DNA of 64,000 bases from Pseudomonas fluorescens (GTDB lineage: Bacteria; Pseudomonadota; Gammaproteobacteria; Pseudomonadales; Pseudomonadaceae): the NCBI RefSeq assembly GCF_002022275.1, contig NZ_MSDF01000055.1, positions 1 through 64,000 of the forward strand, written 5' to 3'. This document shows, in pieces, positions 52,103 through 60,422 of the stretch; position 1 is the first letter of the stretch; the number at the start of each line of letters is the position of its first letter. A program made the position numbers and the translations under genes. The notes below the pieces were generated by a model that was given only the letters and a program-made list of their open reading frames with translations, was not told the DNA's origin and ran no database searches.

Positions 52103-53082
52103 TTTTTGGAAGTCTCCACATGGCCGCCAAAGCCGAAGCGCATGGCAGAGAGCATTTTGTCGCCGTAGGTGCTTTGCTGACGGGAGCGGAAGCGCGCGAA
52201 CAGCGAAGTGGACAGCACCGGCACCGGCACCGCTTGTTCCATGGCGGCTTCGATGGTCCAGCGGCCTTCGCCACTGTCGGCCACGGAGCCGGAATAGCCG
52301 TCGAGTTTCGGGTCGGTGGCCAGGGCGTCGGCGGTCAGGTCCAGCAACCAGGACGACACCACGCTGCCACGGCGCCAGACTTCGGCGATGTCGGCCACAT
52401 TAAGGTCAAAGCGCTCGTGTTCCGGCAGGCTGTCTGAATTCTTGGTCTTGAGAATATCGAAGCCCTCGGCGAAGGCCTGCATCATGCCGTACTCGATGCC
52501 GTTGTGAATCATCTTCACGAAATGCCCGGAACCGGCCGGGCCTGCGTGGATGTAGCCGTGCTCGGCGCGTGGGTCAGCGCTGGCGGAACGGTCCTTGGTG
52601 CGTGGGATGTTGCCCAGGCCCGGGGCCAGGCTTTTGAAGATCGGGTCGAGGCGCTGCACGGCGTCGACGTCACCGCCGATCATCATGCAATAGCCGCGCT
52701 CCAGGCCCCAGACGCCGCCGGACGTACCGACGTCGACGTAGTGTAGACCTTTTTCCGACAAGGCTTTGGCGCGACGGATGTCATCCTTATACATGGAGTT
52801 GCCGCCGTCGATGATCACGTCATCGGCGTCCAGCAGTTCACTCAGGGTATTAATGGTGTCTTCGGTGGGTGCGCCTGCCGGCAGCATGACCCACACAGCG
52901 CGAGGCTTTTGCAGCCCGGCGACCAAGGCTTTCAAGTCGGCAACGCCGGTGGCGCCCTCTTCGCTCAAGCCTTTGACGAAGGCTTCGTTACGGTCGTATA
53001 CAACGGTGGTATGCCCATTGAGCATCAGGCGCCGCGCAATGTTACCGCCCATGCGGCCTAGTCCGATAATCCCCAGTTGCAT
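52099..53082 (-). CDS. gnd: 6-phosphogluconate dehydrogenase, short (decarboxylating) form
   Basis: A 327-residue enzyme of the short Gnd/YqeC class (classical Gnd is about 470). The Rossmann motif is LGIIGLGRMGGNIARRL. The substrate site is DGGNSMYKDDIRRA and VGTSGGVWGLERGYCMMIGGD, and the catalytic Lys/Asn is in GHFVKMIHNGIEYGMMQAFAEGF. It converts 6-phosphogluconate to ribulose 5-phosphate and CO2, often NAD-dependent in this class. First gene of the operon, with AGGAG 10 bp upstream. It can also draw on 6-phosphogluconate produced by KguD. Confidence 0.93.
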   Translation of the reverse strand: MQLGIIGLGRMGGNIARRLMLNGHTTVVYDRNEAFVKGLSEEGATGVADLKALVAGLQKPRAVWVMLPAGAPTEDTINTLSELLDADDVIIDGGNSMYKDDIRRAKALSEKGLHYVDVGTSGGVWGLERGYCMMIGGDVDAVQRLDPIFKSLAPGLGNIPRTKDRSASADPRAEHGYIHAGPAGSGHFVKMIHNGIEYGMMQAFAEGFDILKTKNSDSLPEHERFDLNVADIAEVWRRGSVVSSWLLDLTADALATDPKLDGYSGSVADSGEGRWTIEAAMEQAVPVPVLSTSLFARFRSRQQSTYGDKMLSAMRFGFGGHVETSKK

Positions 53083-53177
53083 GTGCTGATGCTCCTAACT
53101 GCTAAATAAATGTGTGACATAGTTTATAGCGCAATGAGGCTAATGAGGGTTAGTCCAGAGCGGATCCGTGGAGTTTC

Positions 53178-53348
53178 ATGACAAAAAGTGGCCATCCTTT
53201 CACCATCACTGCCGTAAAAGTCACAACGACCATCAAAAATAAAAAAGTTCCATTGATTCAAAAAAGAATTCAGAATTACCTCGACTGTTGCCGGGAACCT
53301 CAATTCCAGCGTTCCGGCACCGCGATCTACCGGCTATTTGCGAGGTAA
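53178..53348 (+). CDS. Possible small basic protein ORF
   Basis: A 56-codon frame with GGAG five bases before its ATG, starting MTKSGHPFTITAVKV, rich in Lys/Thr/Arg and ending YRLFAR. It ends 3 bp before the next small gene, whose ribosome-binding site lies in its last codons. AT-rich and without recognisable motif. It could be a real co-transcribed microprotein or simply leader RNA. Confidence 0.25.
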   Translation: MTKSGHPFTITAVKVTTTIKNKKVPLIQKRIQNYLDCCREPQFQRSGTAIYRLFAR

Positions 53349-53351
53349 GCA

Positions 53352-53528
53352 ATGAGCACATCACAGATGACCCGCCCGCCACAGACCCTCTACGTCACCG
53401 TCCGCCGTGATGAATGGCGCCAACTGAAAGACGAACGCGATCAGTTGCAGCAGGAAGTCCTGCGCCTTCGCTCACATCTTCAAGCCCAGGTCAATCAGGC
53501 ATCCGGCACCCAGCCTGCCCTTTGCTGA
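53352..53528 (+). CDS. Small coiled-coil protein
   Basis: 58 residues: MSTSQMTRPPQTLYVTVRRD, then EWRQLKDERDQLQQEVLRLR, then SHLQAQVNQASGTQPALC. The middle is a clear heptad-type coiled coil. The ATG at 53352 has GAGG at good spacing, and codon bias is typical of the genome. No known function; perhaps a DNA- or partner-binding microprotein. It precedes the phosphoethanolamine transferase by about 150 bp. Confidence 0.6.
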   Translation: MSTSQMTRPPQTLYVTVRRDEWRQLKDERDQLQQEVLRLRSHLQAQVNQASGTQPALC

Positions 53529-53681
53529 ACCTGAGCTGAACGAAGCATTTAGAAATAACTCACAAAGTTTTCACATCCTCCTCACGATACTCCCGCCGAG
53601 AATAGGGCTGCCCACGCGCGGTAGCCCTCTGTTGCGCGCAGCCCTGCGCGGCAACTGAGCAATTATGGGTTGGAGTACTGG

Positions 53682-55424
53682 ATGGCGATGTTCAAACGCA
53701 GCACCAAGTCTGCGAAAGGTTTTGATTGGGCCGGCCTTGGTTGGCTTTTCCTGTTTTTCTGGTACTTCTCGGGTATTACCCAGTTCCTCATCCAGCTGAC
53801 CGGCACCTCCGGCTTCAGTGGCTTTCGCCAAGCCTTCTTCCTGAGTGCGCTGTGGCTTGCGCCGATGCTGCTGTTTCCGCGCCGTACACGCCTGCTCGCC
53901 GCCCTGATCGGCGTAGTGCTGTGGGCCTGTTCCATGGCCAGCCTGGGTTACTTCTTTATTTACCAGCAGGAATTCTCGCAAAGCGTCATCTTCATTATGT
54001 TCGAGTCGAACATCTCTGAAGCCGGTGAGTACGCCACCCAATACTTCGCCTGGTGGATCGTGCTGGCGTTTATTGCCCACACCGCGATGGCGGTTTTCCT
54101 GTGGACCCGCCTGCGCCCGGTGTACCTGCCGCGTGGCCAATCGATTCTGGCAGCGACCGCCATCGTATTGGCGGTCGTCGGTTACCCGCTGGTGAAACAG
54201 ATTGCGACCAACCCGACCCTGGGGCTGGCCATTGAAGCCTTCGAATCCCGTGTAGAGCCTGCGGTGCCGTGGCAGATGATCGTCGCCTACCATCGCTACA
54301 CCGAGCAGCTGGAAAACATGCAAGGCATGCTGACCAGCGCCAGCCAGATCCCACCCTTGAAAAACCTCAAGGACAGCATGGCCGGCCAGCCGTCGACCCT
54401 GGTGCTGGTGATCGGTGAATCCACCAACCGCCAGCGCATGAGCCTCTATGGCTACCCGCGTAACACCACGCCGGAACTCGACAAGCTGCGCGACCAACTG
54501 GCCGTGTTCGACAACGTCATCACCCCGCGCCCCTACACCATTGAAGCGCTGCAACAGGTGCTGACCTTCGCCGACGAAGAGAACCCGGACCTGTACCTCA
54601 AAACGCCGTCGATTGTCAGCGTCATGAAGCAGGCCGGCTACAAGACCTACTGGATCACCAACCAGCAGACCATGACCAAGCGCAACACCATGCTCACGAC
54701 CTTTTCCGAACAGGCCGACGAGCAGGTGTACCTGAACAACAACCGCAACCAGAACGCCCGCCAATACGACGGCGACGTGCTGGCGCCGTTTGCCAAGGCC
54801 CTGGCCGACCCTGCCGAGCGCAAATTCATCGTGGTGCATCTGCTCGGTACGCACATGAGCTACCAGTACCGCTACCCGCCGACCTTCGACAAATTCACCG
54901 ATCGCCAAGGCGTTCCGGACGGCATCAGCGACGCGCAGTTGCCGACCTATAACAGCTACGACAATGCCGTGCTGTACAACGACTTTGTGGTGTCCAGCCT
55001 GATCAAGGACTACGCCAAGGCGGACCCGAACGGCTTCCTGATGTACCTGTCGGACCACGGCGAAGACGTCTACGACTCCCCTGGCCACAGCACGCTGGGC
55101 CGTAACGAAGGCAAGCCGACGGCGCCGATGTACACCATTCCGTTGATGGCCTATGCCTCGCCAAAATGGCGTGAAACCCATGACTGGAGCTTCGCCAGTG
55201 CGCTGCAGCGGCCTTACAGCAGCTCGCAGCTGATCCACACATGGGCCGACCTCGCCGGGTTGAGTTTTGATGAGCTGGACCGTACCAAAAGCCTGGTCAG
55301 CGACAGCTTCAAGCCGCGCCCATTGATCATTGGCGATCCCTATATCGCGCAGAAAAAAGGCCTGATTGACTTCAGCCTGATCAAGCCGAAAAAAGCCGAC
55401 ACTGCCGAAGTCGTTAACAAGTAA
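53682..55424 (+). CDS. cptA: LPS phosphoethanolamine transferase CptA
   Basis: A 580-residue inner-membrane enzyme. Five N-terminal helices (FLFFWYFSGITQFL, AFFLSALWLAPMLLF, LLAALIGVVLWACSMASLGYFF, WWIVLAFIAHTAMAVFLW, ILAATAIVLAVVGYPLV) precede a periplasmic sulfatase-like domain. The catalytic nucleophile lies in LVIGESTNRQRMSLYGYPRNTTP (Thr after ES), with metal ligands in YLSDHGEDVYD and a downstream GH segment. It transfers phosphoethanolamine from phosphatidylethanolamine to the LPS core, lowering the negative surface charge. The start at 53682 has GGAG at 53672-53675. A TTTTCAC element at 53568-53574 recalls ColR sites. Confidence 0.9.
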   Translation: MAMFKRSTKSAKGFDWAGLGWLFLFFWYFSGITQFLIQLTGTSGFSGFRQAFFLSALWLAPMLLFPRRTRLLAALIGVVLWACSMASLGYFFIYQQEFSQSVIFIMFESNISEAGEYATQYFAWWIVLAFIAHTAMAVFLWTRLRPVYLPRGQSILAATAIVLAVVGYPLVKQIATNPTLGLAIEAFESRVEPAVPWQMIVAYHRYTEQLENMQGMLTSASQIPPLKNLKDSMAGQPSTLVLVIGESTNRQRMSLYGYPRNTTPELDKLRDQLAVFDNVITPRPYTIEALQQVLTFADEENPDLYLKTPSIVSVMKQAGYKTYWITNQQTMTKRNTMLTTFSEQADEQVYLNNNRNQNARQYDGDVLAPFAKALADPAERKFIVVHLLGTHMSYQYRYPPTFDKFTDRQGVPDGISDAQLPTYNSYDNAVLYNDFVVSSLIKDYAKADPNGFLMYLSDHGEDVYDSPGHSTLGRNEGKPTAPMYTIPLMAYASPKWRETHDWSFASALQRPYSSSQLIHTWADLAGLSFDELDRTKSLVSDSFKPRPLIIGDPYIAQKKGLIDFSLIKPKKADTAEVVNK

Positions 55425-55447
55425 CCCTGTGGGCTCTGTAACAGAAA

Positions 55448-55463
55448 GATAACAATCATTCTC
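55448..55463. promoter_or_regulatory. Fur box upstream of the siderophore receptor
   Basis: GATAACAATCATTCTC matches the Fur consensus closely (AATCATTCTC against AATCATTATC). It sits about 95 bp before the receptor start, consistent with iron repression. Confidence 0.75.
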
Positions 55464-55555
55464 GTTTGAGCCTAAAGTTCCGCGCCTCCTTTCGTCTTTG
55501 AGCCAACGCCTTTTCTTTCCGAGAAGGCGAAAAAGACGACAAGGAGTCTGCCGCG

Positions 55556-57787
55556 ATGTTCGCGCCCTTTACCCGTTCCATGACCTTTACCCTCGGCCTG
55601 TTCAGCGTCGCGCTGAGCCCAGATCTGTTCGCCGAAAGCGACCCCGAGCACGCCAGCGCCCTGGAGCTGGGCGCCACCAGTATTACCGCCGAAGGCCTCG
55701 GCACCACCACCGAGCACACCGGTGCCTACACCACAGGCGCCATGAGCACCGCAACGCGCCTGAATCTGTCGATCAAGGAAACCCCGCAATCCATTTCGGT
55801 GATTACCCGCCAGCAGATGGATGACTTCAACCTCAACACCCTGACCGACGCCTTGCGCCAGACCACCGGTGTAACAGTGCAACACCTGGACTCGGACCGG
55901 GCGGGTTATTCGTCTCGCGGCTATTCGATCAACAACTTCCAGGTCGACGGCATGCTCAGCACCTTTGGGCGCATGAAGTCCGACGCCGACACCATCATCT
56001 ACGACCGCATCGAGGTGGTGCGTGGCGCCACCGGCCTGACGACCGGCGCCGGCGACCCCTCGGCCACCGTCAACATGATCCGCAAGCGCCCCACTGCGCA
56101 ATGGCAAGCCCAGGCTGGCGTCAGCGGCGCCAGCCATGACAATTACTACAGCTACGTCGATGTCGGCGGCCCGCTGGCATTCGATGGGCGTCTGCGCGGG
56201 CGTACGGTGCTGGCTTACCGTGACAGTCAATCCTTCCGTGACAACTACGCGCTGCAACGGGAAGTCGGCTACGGCATTCTCGAAGGCGACCTGACGGACG
56301 ACACCGTGGTAGCCGTAGGCTTCGACTACCAGAACAAGCACGTGCAGGGCAGTTCCTGGGGCACCCTGCCCTATTGGAACAGCGACGGCAGCAAAGCGCG
56401 GCTTTCCCGCTCAGCCAACCTGGCCGCCGACTGGAGTTCCTGGCCGCTCAAAGACAAGACCACCTTCGCCACTATCGATCACAAGCTGTCCGCCGATTGG
56501 CGCGTGAAAGCCGCCTGGACCCATCGGCAAAGCGACACCGACGGCAAGGTCTACTACGGCGGCGCAGGCGCGCCCAACCCCGACGGCAGCGGCATGACGG
56601 CCTGGACCAGCCAGATGACCGGCACCTCGAAAATGGACGTGGTGGATTTCAACCTTGCAGGCACCTATGCACTGCTGGGGCGCGAGCATGAACTGATGGT
56701 CGGGTATGGCGAATCCGAACAGCGCGACGCGTCGCCGTTCCAGCGCTACGACACGCCCAAGGGCTACACCGACATCAAAGACTGGCAACACATGGGCGGC
56801 ATTCCCAAGTTCCCCGACCGCACCACTGGCCTCAAAGGCGAACACGGCAGCAAAAAACAGAAGGCCGGTTACCTGGCCACACGCTTGAGCCTGACCGACC
56901 GCCTGCACGCCGTGCTGGGCAGCCGTTACGGCAGTTGGGAAATTGAAAGCGTCGAACCCGATTACAACGCCAATAACCAACGGATCAGCTCTGCGAAAAC
57001 CCGCCAGACCCACAATGACATGTGGACGCCGTATGCAGGCCTGCTCTACGACATCACGCCTGAGTACACCGTGTATGCCAGCTATACCGACATCTTCAAC
57101 CCCCAGGACGAGCGTGATTCCGGCAAGAAATACCTGGAACCGGTAGTGGGCAGCAACTATGAAATCGGCCTCAAGGGCAGCCTGCTCAACGAGCGATTGA
57201 ACCTCGCCACCGCCTACTTCTGGAGCACCCAGGACAACGTGGCCGAGCTCGACAATTCGGTTGCACCGGACCCGGACACCGGGGAACAGTTCTATAAATC
57301 GGGAGGCAAGGGCAACAAGGTGCAAGGCTTTGAGGTGGAGGTTTCGGGTGAGGTCATGCCGGACTGGAACCTCACGGCGGGCTACACCTATACCCACTCG
57401 CTCAATGGCGACAAGCAGCGCAATAACACCAACCTGCCAATGAACCTGTTGAAGGTGTCGACAGCCTATCGCCTGCCTGGCGAATGGCGCGGGTTGACCG
57501 TGGGTGGCGCGGTCAACTGGCAAAGTGACTTCTACGATTTTGCCAATCGCCCCACTGGTGGCCGCGACAGTGAGGGTTACCTGATCACCGAGCGCACCCG
57601 AATCACGCAGCAGGCTTATACGGTGGTCAACCTGATGTCGCGCTACCAATTCGACGAACATGTTTCGGCGTCGGTTAACGTCAATAATCTATTTGATAAA
57701 AAATATTACGAGCGCGTCGGCTTTTATAATGGCGTGTATTGGGGGGACCCGCGCTCTATAACGCTTGCGCTGGATTGGAAGCTTTAA
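55556..57787 (+). CDS. TonB-dependent siderophore receptor
   Basis: A 743-residue outer-membrane receptor. A signal peptide (TFTLGLFSVALSPDLFA) is followed by a short N-terminal extension with no full STN signalling domain, a plug domain (ETPQSISVITRQQMDDFNLNTLTDALRQTTGV, GYSINNFQVDGM, YDRIEVVRGATGLTTGAGDPSATVNMIRKRP) and a 22-strand barrel ending SITLALDWKL. The plug resembles the FpvA/FoxA hydroxamate-type receptors. It imports ferric siderophores using TonB energy. Without an STN domain it cannot use FecIR-type signalling, so the orphan FecR at 41.6 kb is unlikely to be its partner. Confidence 0.93.
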   Translation: MFAPFTRSMTFTLGLFSVALSPDLFAESDPEHASALELGATSITAEGLGTTTEHTGAYTTGAMSTATRLNLSIKETPQSISVITRQQMDDFNLNTLTDALRQTTGVTVQHLDSDRAGYSSRGYSINNFQVDGMLSTFGRMKSDADTIIYDRIEVVRGATGLTTGAGDPSATVNMIRKRPTAQWQAQAGVSGASHDNYYSYVDVGGPLAFDGRLRGRTVLAYRDSQSFRDNYALQREVGYGILEGDLTDDTVVAVGFDYQNKHVQGSSWGTLPYWNSDGSKARLSRSANLAADWSSWPLKDKTTFATIDHKLSADWRVKAAWTHRQSDTDGKVYYGGAGAPNPDGSGMTAWTSQMTGTSKMDVVDFNLAGTYALLGREHELMVGYGESEQRDASPFQRYDTPKGYTDIKDWQHMGGIPKFPDRTTGLKGEHGSKKQKAGYLATRLSLTDRLHAVLGSRYGSWEIESVEPDYNANNQRISSAKTRQTHNDMWTPYAGLLYDITPEYTVYASYTDIFNPQDERDSGKKYLEPVVGSNYEIGLKGSLLNERLNLATAYFWSTQDNVAELDNSVAPDPDTGEQFYKSGGKGNKVQGFEVEVSGEVMPDWNLTAGYTYTHSLNGDKQRNNTNLPMNLLKVSTAYRLPGEWRGLTVGGAVNWQSDFYDFANRPTGGRDSEGYLITERTRITQQAYTVVNLMSRYQFDEHVSASVNVNNLFDKKYYERVGFYNGVYWGDPRSITLALDWKL

Positions 57788-57804
57788 ACCACCCACCGTG
57801 ACCA

Positions 57805-57838
57805 CCGCGAAACTTAACGTAATTGTTAAGTTTCGTGG
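57805..57838. terminator. Hairpin after the siderophore receptor
   Basis: CGAAACTTAAC and GTTAAGTTTCG form perfect 11-bp arms around GTAATT, extended outward with one mismatch. It is a likely terminator or mRNA stabiliser, though the TTAA content also resembles the response-regulator boxes just downstream. Confidence 0.6.
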
Positions 57839-57845
57839 CTGCGCA

Positions 57846-57862
57846 GTTAAGCCTGCCTTAAT
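57846..57862. promoter_or_regulatory. PmrA-like box upstream of a small secreted-protein gene
   Basis: GTTAAG-CCTGC-CTTAAT fits the PmrA-type direct repeat (YTTAAK-N5-YTTAAK) with one mismatch. CATAAT at 57872-57877 could be the -10. It lies 79 bp upstream of the small gene. Confidence 0.5.
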
Positions 57863-57940
57863 CAACCCCTCACATAATCGGCCCCACGAGTCTGATCCAA
57901 GAGAACAGACACCGATCACACTTTGATGGAAACACCGACG

Positions 57941-58162
57941 ATGAAACTTTCGACTTTGATGCTTGCCGGCCTTATGACACTGACTTCCGCCGCCGCTTTC
58001 GCTGAAGGCGGTTCAGAGCGCTCCAAGCAGTTCTACAAGGACTTCACCTTCGTGCAGCAACAGACTCACGGCACTAATCAACAAACCGCGCTGGCCGATG
58101 GCAAGAACGTCAAGACCAACTCCGTTGAACAAAAAACTGCCGAGTCACAGCCCAACAGCTAA
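57941..58162 (+). CDS. Small secreted protein, function unknown
   Basis: 73 residues: a signal peptide (MKLSTLMLAGLMTLTSAAAFA-E) and a short mature chain EGGSERSKQFYKDFTFVQQQ, then a Gln/Asn/Thr/Lys-rich tail. The opening GGSERS...FYxxF recalls the PtrA-type small periplasmic proteins of Pseudomonas, which respond to metals through two-component systems, but the match is weak. The ATG at 57941 gives a clean signal peptide; upstream in-frame starts only add charged residues. It is flanked on both sides by TTAA repeats spaced like PmrA/OmpR-family boxes. Confidence 0.75.
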   Translation: MKLSTLMLAGLMTLTSAAAFAEGGSERSKQFYKDFTFVQQQTHGTNQQTALADGKNVKTNSVEQKTAESQPNS

Positions 58163-58190
58163 TTTAATCTTTATTTAATCTTTAGTTAAT
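58163..58190. repeat. Three TTAAT boxes at exact 11-bp period
   Basis: TTTAAT (58163-58168), TTTAAT (58174-58179) and GTTAAT (58185-58190) are spaced by the same CTTTA. The first begins immediately after the small gene's stop codon. The period and sequence match PmrA/OmpR-family half-sites, but no protein gene follows in this direction, only a terminator at 58236. Confidence 0.6.
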
Positions 58191-58235
58191 CCGCATTACC
58201 CTGTGCCATCTCGCTCCGTTGGCAAAGGCTAACTT

Positions 58236-58264
58236 GGCGCCATTTAATGGCGCCTTTTTTTTTG
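58236..58264 (+). terminator. Rho-independent terminator
   Basis: GGCGCCATTTAATGGCGCC is a perfect stem followed by nine T. It ends the small-gene transcript, or a short RNA starting near 58205. Confidence 0.92.
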
Positions 58265-58275
58265 CCTGTCATTTA

Positions 58276-58767
58276 TTAGAGCGACTTGCTCCAGAACAAC
58301 ATACGGCCATGGGCCGGATCAAAGATCGAGTCATCAAAGCCAAACTTTTTATACGCCGACTGCGCCACTTCATTGCCTTCAAGCACTTCCAGAGTGATCT
58401 TGCAGCAGCCGCGCTGGCGGGCAATTTCCTCGACCTTCTGCAGCATTTTCTGACTCAACCCCAAGCCACGAAACGGATTCATCACCACCACATCATGGAC
58501 ATTGACCAGAGGGCGACAGGCGAAGGTCGAAAACCCTTCGAAGCAATTGACCAATCCCGCCGGCTCGCCGTCGACGAACGCCAAGACGCTGAACGCATGA
58601 GGGCGCTTGGCCAGCTCAGCAGGCAGTTGCTGTAACAGGTCGGCCGGCAGCGTGTGGCCGCCGCCCATCGGGTCTTCAGCGTAATGATTGAGCACCAGGC
58701 CAATGGCCTCGGCATGCACGGCGTTGGTGTAGCTGGCTTGCAGCACCAGGATGTCAGGGGTGTCCAT
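58276..58767 (-). CDS. GNAT-family N-acetyltransferase
   Basis: A 163-residue acetyltransferase. The CoA-binding motif A is VVMNPFRGLGLSQKMLQKVEEIA (an R/G-x-G-x variant), followed by CCKITLEVLEGNEVAQSAYKKFGF, typical of motif B. The substrate is unknown. The start at 58767 (MDTPDILVLQ) has GAGG six bases upstream; the longer frame to 58836 lacks such a site. It is monocistronic. The mRNA runs into the T-rich terminator region at 58236-58264 from the other side. Confidence 0.88.
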   Translation of the reverse strand: MDTPDILVLQASYTNAVHAEAIGLVLNHYAEDPMGGGHTLPADLLQQLPAELAKRPHAFSVLAFVDGEPAGLVNCFEGFSTFACRPLVNVHDVVVMNPFRGLGLSQKMLQKVEEIARQRGCCKITLEVLEGNEVAQSAYKKFGFDDSIFDPAHGRMLFWSKSL

Positions 58768-58899
58768 TTCCGTCCTCGATAACGACCACAAGGGATTTAT
58801 CTCCCATCGAAGGGACGATTGTAAGCGGGGAGCCAACGGGAGAAGAAGGAGATTAACGACAAATGTCCGTCAGAAAGTACGAAGACTGCGGGTGTTTTT

Positions 58900-60006
58900 C
58901 TAGGTACCGAATCGCTGCAACTGCATCTCTTGCAGCCGGCTCAGGGTGCGACGAAACGCGAACTTCAGGTAGCCCTCGGTGTAGAGGTGTTCCAGCGGCA
59001 CCCGGGCCTCGATGAACAGCGGCACCTTGCGGTCGTAGCACTCATCCACCAACGCGATAAAACGTCGCACGCTATCATCGTGCACCGACAGTTCCGGCAA
59101 CTCGCGATCCCCGGCCACCACACGTTGCGCAGCATCTTCGGTGCCGCGAGCGATTCGTGCCGGGCGTTTTTGCGCGCTGAGGTCTGGCACCTCACCCAGC
59201 AGAATGGCCTTGAAACGATCGCACAGCAGCATGAAATCCATCGCAGCCAAGGGCTTCTCGCACAGGTCGGCATAACGGCACCACAACACGGTTTCGCCGG
59301 TTTGCACCGCCTCAATCAGACGATGGCCGACGCTGACCGGCCCGCCGCTCACCGCCTGCCCTTCGCTCAACTGCCGGAATACACCCGCAAGCGCCTCCGG
59401 CTGATCGACCCAATAACGTTGCACGCCAAGGCCTGGATGCAAGCGGTGATCTTCATCACCGTCCACCGCCACCACGTGCAGGTGCCGCTTTATCGCCTCA
59501 ATACCCGGCAGGAACCGTTCGCGGTTGAAGCCACCGGCGTACAGCTGGTCGGGCGGCTGATTGGACGTGCAAACCATCACCACGCCCTCCTCAAACATCA
59601 CCTGGAACAAGCGACCGAGGATAATCGCGTCGCCGATGTCATTGACGAACAATTCGTCAAAGCACAACACCCGCACGTCCGCGCTCAGTTCACGGGCCAG
59701 GGCCTGCAAAGGGTCCTGAATACCGGTGAGCTGAAACGAGCGCTGATGCACCCAGCCCATGAAGTGGTGAAAATGCTGACGCCGCGCAGGTACCCGCAGG
59801 CTTTGGTAGAACTGGTCCATCAACCAGGTTTTGCCCCGGCCCACCGGCCCCCACAAGTACACGCCCTGAATCGGCGAGCGGCCTGCGTGCAAGGCTTCGT
59901 GGCAGGCTTGCAGGACGTCAACTGCGCGGCGCTGAGCCTCGTCGGGCACAAAGCCCTGCTGGGCCATGGCCTGTGTGTATGCGGCGAGAGGAGAGTCAAA
60001 AGTCAT
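58900..60006 (-). CDS. zapE: ZapE/AFG1-family ATPase
   Basis: A 368-residue P-loop ATPase: Walker A YLWGPVGRGKTWLMD, Walker B VLCFDELFVND, sensor MVCTSNQPPDQLY, Arg finger region GFNRERFLPGI. The length matches ZapE/AFG1 proteins, which associate with the division ring in E. coli and act in protein quality control in mitochondria. Pseudomonads often carry two copies, so this may be the paralogue. It precedes the NTF2-like gene, which ends 14 bp upstream on the same strand, implying co-transcription. Confidence 0.9.
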   Translation of the reverse strand: MTFDSPLAAYTQAMAQQGFVPDEAQRRAVDVLQACHEALHAGRSPIQGVYLWGPVGRGKTWLMDQFYQSLRVPARRQHFHHFMGWVHQRSFQLTGIQDPLQALARELSADVRVLCFDELFVNDIGDAIILGRLFQVMFEEGVVMVCTSNQPPDQLYAGGFNRERFLPGIEAIKRHLHVVAVDGDEDHRLHPGLGVQRYWVDQPEALAGVFRQLSEGQAVSGGPVSVGHRLIEAVQTGETVLWCRYADLCEKPLAAMDFMLLCDRFKAILLGEVPDLSAQKRPARIARGTEDAAQRVVAGDRELPELSVHDDSVRRFIALVDECYDRKVPLFIEARVPLEHLYTEGYLKFAFRRTLSRLQEMQLQRFGT

Positions 60007-60020
60007 GGGGCCAGTATGAC

Positions 60021-60356
60021 TTACAGGGAGATATCCAGCCGTGAAATCTTGCCCTGCTCGTTCAATCGAAAGGTGTATCGCAACTCAAGCGGGCTGCCGG
60101 GGAAGTTGCCGGAGACCACATTGCTGACCAACACCTTGCCGGTGCGGTGCTGCACATTGAGCACTTCGACCCGAGGCTGATAGCGCAACCCCGTGTCTTC
60201 CATCCAGCGAGCAATGGCGGCAGTGCCGACCTGATGCTCGCCTTCATCAAACACATTGGCATCGTCGGCAAAACACTCGGCTACGGCAGACGTGTCGCGG
60301 GTATTGGCCGCCGCAATGTAGGCGACAATGGCCGGGGCCAGTTCGGGTACGGACAT
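60021..60356 (-). CDS. NTF2-like/SnoaL-type protein
   Basis: A 111-residue single-domain protein of the nuclear-transport-factor-2 fold. It starts ELAPAIVAYIAAANTRDTSAVAECFADDANVFDEG and has IARWMEDTGLRYQPRVEVLNVQHR, with a strand-rich C-terminus. Such proteins are small-molecule isomerases, cyclases or ligand binders; the substrate is unknown. AGGAGATGTGCC precedes the ATG. A TGTCAG-N4-TGTCAG element lies 51 bp upstream, matching one upstream of the WYL regulator gene, suggesting common control. Confidence 0.88.
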   Translation of the reverse strand: MSVPELAPAIVAYIAAANTRDTSAVAECFADDANVFDEGEHQVGTAAIARWMEDTGLRYQPRVEVLNVQHRTGKVLVSNVVSGNFPGSPLELRYTFRLNEQGKISRLDISL

Positions 60357-60406
60357 GGCACATCTCCTTTTTTGATAATTTGTGCTGCCATGCTAAGCCA
60401 GGGACG

Positions 60407-60422
60407 TGTCAGTTTTTGTCAG
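60407..60422. promoter_or_regulatory. TGTCAG-N4-TGTCAG operator upstream of the NTF2-like gene
   Basis: A direct repeat of TGTCAG with 10-bp period, 51 bp upstream of the NTF2-like start and overlapping the stop of the WYL-regulator gene. It is the same element, at the same distance, as the one at 61174-61189. Confidence 0.6.

Noticed and set aside
50591..52168. 525-codon plus-strand frame antisense to zwf
   Set aside because: zwf on the other strand has all family motifs; the mirror frame has none.
53571..55238. 555-codon minus-strand frame antisense to cptA
   Set aside because: Antisense to a clear CptA gene; biased Arg/Gly/Val/His composition typical of codon-mirror frames.
56411..57661. 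416-codon minus-strand frame antisense to the siderophore receptor
   Set aside because: Shadow of the receptor barrel; no recognisable domains.
55556..57787. Receptor considered as partner of the orphan FecR
   Set aside because: The N-terminus before the plug is too short for an STN signalling domain, and the two genes are 14 kb apart.
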